DNA of 30,450 nt from Strigomonas culicis (taxonomy: Eukaryota > Euglenozoa > Kinetoplastea > Trypanosomatida > Trypanosomatidae). The position numbers were made by a program, and so were the translations under genes. Position 1 is the stretch's first letter. Every line of letters starts with the position of its first letter. Below the pieces are notes generated by a model. The model was not told the DNA's origin and did not search any database. It was given only the letters and a program-made list of their open reading frames with translations. The stretch is from the NCBI GenBank assembly GCA_000482145.1, contig AUXH01000183.1:1-30450 (forward strand). Direction: 5' to 3'. Positions 28,865 through 30,450 of this stretch are shown one piece after another.

Positions 28865-29493
28865 AGTGGTGGGATCCGTCTACAGCATGGTGCGCTACTC
28901 CAATTGCACACAGACGGGCGGCAAAGCCTTTTTTGCGGCCACGAGCAGCGATGCATTCAATTTTGGCCCAGGGTACGGCTCCGTTGTCTTTTCAGGTATC
29001 ACCACAGATGGCGTCTTTTTCCAGTTCACTGGTACAGGCAGAGGTCACGTGAGGCGCTTTACTATGTTCACCTTCATGCACATCAATGCCGCTTCTTTCG
29101 GCATTTCAACCTCCTCCCACTTGCCCGTGTACTTGTTTAAAGGTTATAGTGCAATGCCCGAGTCACACAGTTTTTTTGGCAACATCACCTTTGGCGGCAC
29201 TCTTCTCTCTTCGACTACGCAGTACAGTAATGCGAGGATCCAGGCCAAGTATCTCGTAACTCCCTACCGCAAGTTTGTGACGTATGGTACCGGTTACTCC
29301 ATCCGTGGCATGGTCAATCAGTACAGCTACTCCGTGGGAGCCAACACGGCTGCGTACTGCGCCTTTGGTGGTGGCACGTCGAGTATCGGCACCGAAACCC
29401 TCGGCGATACCACCAACGGTGGCACACTCTGGACGCGGCCCAAGTGCGTGTGCGCCACCGGCTACTGGGCGCCGTACTGCACACCGGTGTACG

Positions 29494-29505
29494 ACCCACT
29501 GCTGT
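29494..29505 (+). repeat. left target-site duplication of the retroposon
   Basis: The 12-bp sequence acccactgctgt immediately precedes the retroposon and is repeated exactly at 29754-29765. It is part of the coding sequence for DPLL in surface gene D. Confidence 0.92.
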
Positions 29506-29580
29506 CCCTGGAGAAGGAAGGCCACCTCTACGTGGTTCCAGGGATCAGTACCCCATTTGGGGGGAAGCTAAAAGCCCTCC
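29506..29580 (+). ncRNA. candidate HDV-like self-cleaving ribozyme at the retroposon 5' end
   Basis: The expected nested pseudoknot can be drawn by hand. P1 is ccctgga (29506-29512) with tccaggg (29537-29543), seven perfect pairs starting at the first base of the element. P2 is ggaaggc (29516-29522) with gccctcc (29574-29580), one A-C mismatch. P3 is cac (29523-29525) with gtg (29532-29534), loop of six. P4 is cccc (29551-29554) with gggg (29559-29562). The J4/2 strand holds gctaa with C29568 in the place of the catalytic cytosine. Predicted cleavage is between 29505 and 29506. The L1Tc element has a published ribozyme of this class at the same place. Activity here is untested. Confidence 0.72.
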
Positions 29581-29666
29581 GATTTACCCACAAGGGTGAA
29601 CCGGGGGGATTTGGCCTTGACTGGGCTTCCAGGTCATACAGCGAGGCACCCAAGCGTGCTGGCCGA

Positions 29667-29688
29667 GGTCTAGTCTTCGGACTAGGCT
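29667..29688 (+). other. hairpin with cUUCGg tetraloop inside the retroposon
   Basis: Bases 29670-29675 (ctagtc) pair perfectly with 29680-29685 (gactag) around a ttcg loop. Wobble and GC pairs extend the stem to about nine. The cUUCGg loop is unusually stable in RNA. It sits in the 3' half of the element and might serve recognition by the reverse transcriptase supplied in trans; that role is speculation. Confidence 0.6.
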
Positions 29689-29753
29689 CTGAACATCGCT
29701 CGCGCCTCATTACCCGAAAACGGTAGACGTGTAGTGGGTTGGGAAAAAAAAAA

Positions 29754-29765
29754 ACCCACTGCTGT
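29754..29765 (+). repeat. right target-site duplication of the retroposon
   Basis: This is an exact copy of the 12 bp at 29494-29505, directly after the A-run. Its first A cannot be told apart from the tail. Confidence 0.92.
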
Positions 29766-30024
29766 ACTACGCCGGCTACACGTACGGCCTCGTGGACTGT
29801 GCGGTGGATAACTGCACGCAGTGCTGGTGGGGGCACCCCGAGAAGTGCACGGAATGTGACCCCGGCTTCATGCTGTACACATCCACGTGGAGCTGTGTGC
29901 CCAACATTTGCGGTTACTGCGACAAGGACGACGGCAAGATCTACACCTACACGGAGGGCGTGTGCGTGGAGAACGCGGTGGCGAACTGCGCGGCTGTCAA
30001 CACCAAAGGCACCTGCGTGACGTG

Positions 30025-30236
30025 CAATGAGGGCTACTCTCTGTACAACAAGGCGTGCGTCAAGTGCAATGTCGAGAACTGCGCGCTCTGCTCCAAGGAG
30101 AACTTCTGCTACCAGTGCAATACGGATCAGCAATGAGGGCTACTCCCTGTACAACAAGGCGTGCGTCAAGTGCAATGTCGAGAACTGCGCGCTCTGCTCC
30201 AAGGAGAACTTCTGCTACCAGTGCAATACGGACCAG
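30025..30236 (+). repeat. 106-bp frameshifting tandem duplication in surface gene D
   Basis: Bases 30025-30130 and 30131-30236 match at all but two positions (ctctctg/ctccctg and ggatcag/ggaccag). Because 106 is not a multiple of three, the first copy ends at a TGA (30134-30136) and the Cys modules continue only in the frame of the second copy. The duplicated part encodes one Cys module (NEGYSLYNKACVKC...). Confidence 0.92.
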
Positions 30237-30450
30237 GCCTTCGTCGCGGACAGCAACGGCCAGTGCGCCTACTGCACGGACCACTGCGCAACTTGCACCA
30301 GCACCGACTGCACCGCCTGCGGGGATGGCTACAAACTGACGGACGGCACATGCACGGCCTTGTGCAGCATTGCGGGTTGCAGCACATGTGTCAGTGCCAC
30401 TGCGTGCGCTACGTGCGACTCCGACTTGACGCTCTTGTCGGACAGCACGT

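Larger units (their letters stand above)
29506..29753 (+). mobile_element. short non-autonomous retroposon, ingi/L1Tc-group (NARTc/RIME/SIDER-like)
   Basis: This 248-bp insert is flanked by perfect 12-bp direct repeats and ends in an A-run (29744-29753, with one more A shared with the repeat). It codes for no protein of its own. Removing insert plus one repeat joins VYDPLL to YYAGY in frame, matching the intact junction DPLPYYAGY in surface protein B. Known members of the trypanosomatid ingi/L1Tc group make 12-bp target duplications, have poly(A) tails and begin with a conserved segment of about 77-79 bp. Short non-autonomous forms near this size exist (NARTc in T. cruzi). The 5' end here fits that segment from memory and folds as an HDV-like ribozyme. 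The element lies in the sense direction of the gene. No autonomous partner is in the window. Confidence 0.88.
28139..30450 (+). pseudogene. surface gene D: type I glycoprotein pseudogene, continues past window
   Basis: It opens with a signal peptide (residues 1-27, core VLLTWLVVLVNIVVPIA) and the family ectodomain (MTQATAV, ATMSGTTPLF, NCYNCKGAF). The frame then changes at a C8 run (28857-28864); the ectodomain continues in the next frame (YSMVRYSNCTQTGG) to YWAPYC and VYDPLL. A 248-bp retroposon follows at 29506-29753. Past it the gene resumes with YYAGYT and Cys-rich modules. A 106-bp tandem duplication (30025-30236) shifts the frame again, and Cys modules run on in the new frame to the window end. 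Its junction and modules are closest to surface protein B. The codons outside the lesions are well preserved, so inactivation looks recent. Membrane segment and tail are not in view. The C8 lesion alone could be a sequencing error; the other two are structural. Confidence 0.85.

Noticed and set aside
29506..29726. Open frame continuing from surface gene D into the retroposon as a fusion protein
   Set aside because: The frame is carried in by chance from the host gene and ends in the element; no family resemblance begins after 29505.

Overview
The window looks like chromosomal DNA of a kinetoplastid protist, most likely a trypanosomatid. Every convincing gene lies on the + strand and lacks introns. 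Each is preceded by a long T-rich pyrimidine tract and an AG just upstream of the first ATG, which is the usual arrangement for polycistronic transcription with trans-splicing. Intergenic DNA is rich in T-runs and microsatellites. A short retroposon near the right end has the 12-bp target duplication, poly(A) tail and 5' HDV-like ribozyme fold known from the trypanosomatid ingi/L1Tc group. The genus cannot be named from sequence alone.

Layout. 1-1241: a very GC-rich edge (G-run facing a C-run), a possible decayed coding remnant, and the 5' flank of the first gene. 1242-3230: surface protein A. 4279-5691: a Golgi-type glycosyltransferase-like protein. 5692-7685: a diverged 220-bp tandem duplication, a decayed leucine-rich-repeat (LRR) gene, and copy 1 of a dispersed flanking module. 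7686-9473: intact LRR gene 1. 10379-12448: surface protein B. 13297-14496: a six-finger C2H2/C2HC zinc-finger gene with unusual 5' and 3' ends. 14497-16884: a long stretch with no convincing gene. 16885-20133: surface protein C, with ten exact 111-bp Cys-rich units. 20134-22627: decayed tail of C, then copy 2 of the flanking module. 22628-24563: LRR gene 2, broken by a 4-bp tandem duplication. 24564-28138: gene-poor, with a weak minus-strand retroelement-like remnant and copy 3 of the flanking module. 28139-30450: surface gene D, a pseudogene broken by a C8 homopolymer frameshift, a 248-bp retroposon and a 106-bp tandem duplication; it runs off the window.

How the parts relate. The four surface genes share one architecture: signal peptide, about 400 residues of beta-strand-rich, N-glycosylated ectodomain, a short Cys motif ending in YxPYC followed by a DP-Y-Y segment, then 0, 3, about 11 or at least 5 Cys-rich stalk modules. 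In A, B and C a single membrane helix and a low-complexity cytoplasmic tail follow. They read as one rapidly changing surface-glycoprotein family. It is interleaved with LRR paralogues that share upstream flanks with it, so this is a typical accessory multigene locus with birth and decay of copies. A link between the glycosyltransferase and glycosylation of these proteins is only a contextual guess.

The most notable item is the retroposon at 29506-29753. Removing it with one target copy restores the reading frame of gene D exactly. Its first 75 nt can fold as an HDV-like self-cleaving ribozyme in the sense orientation of the host transcript.
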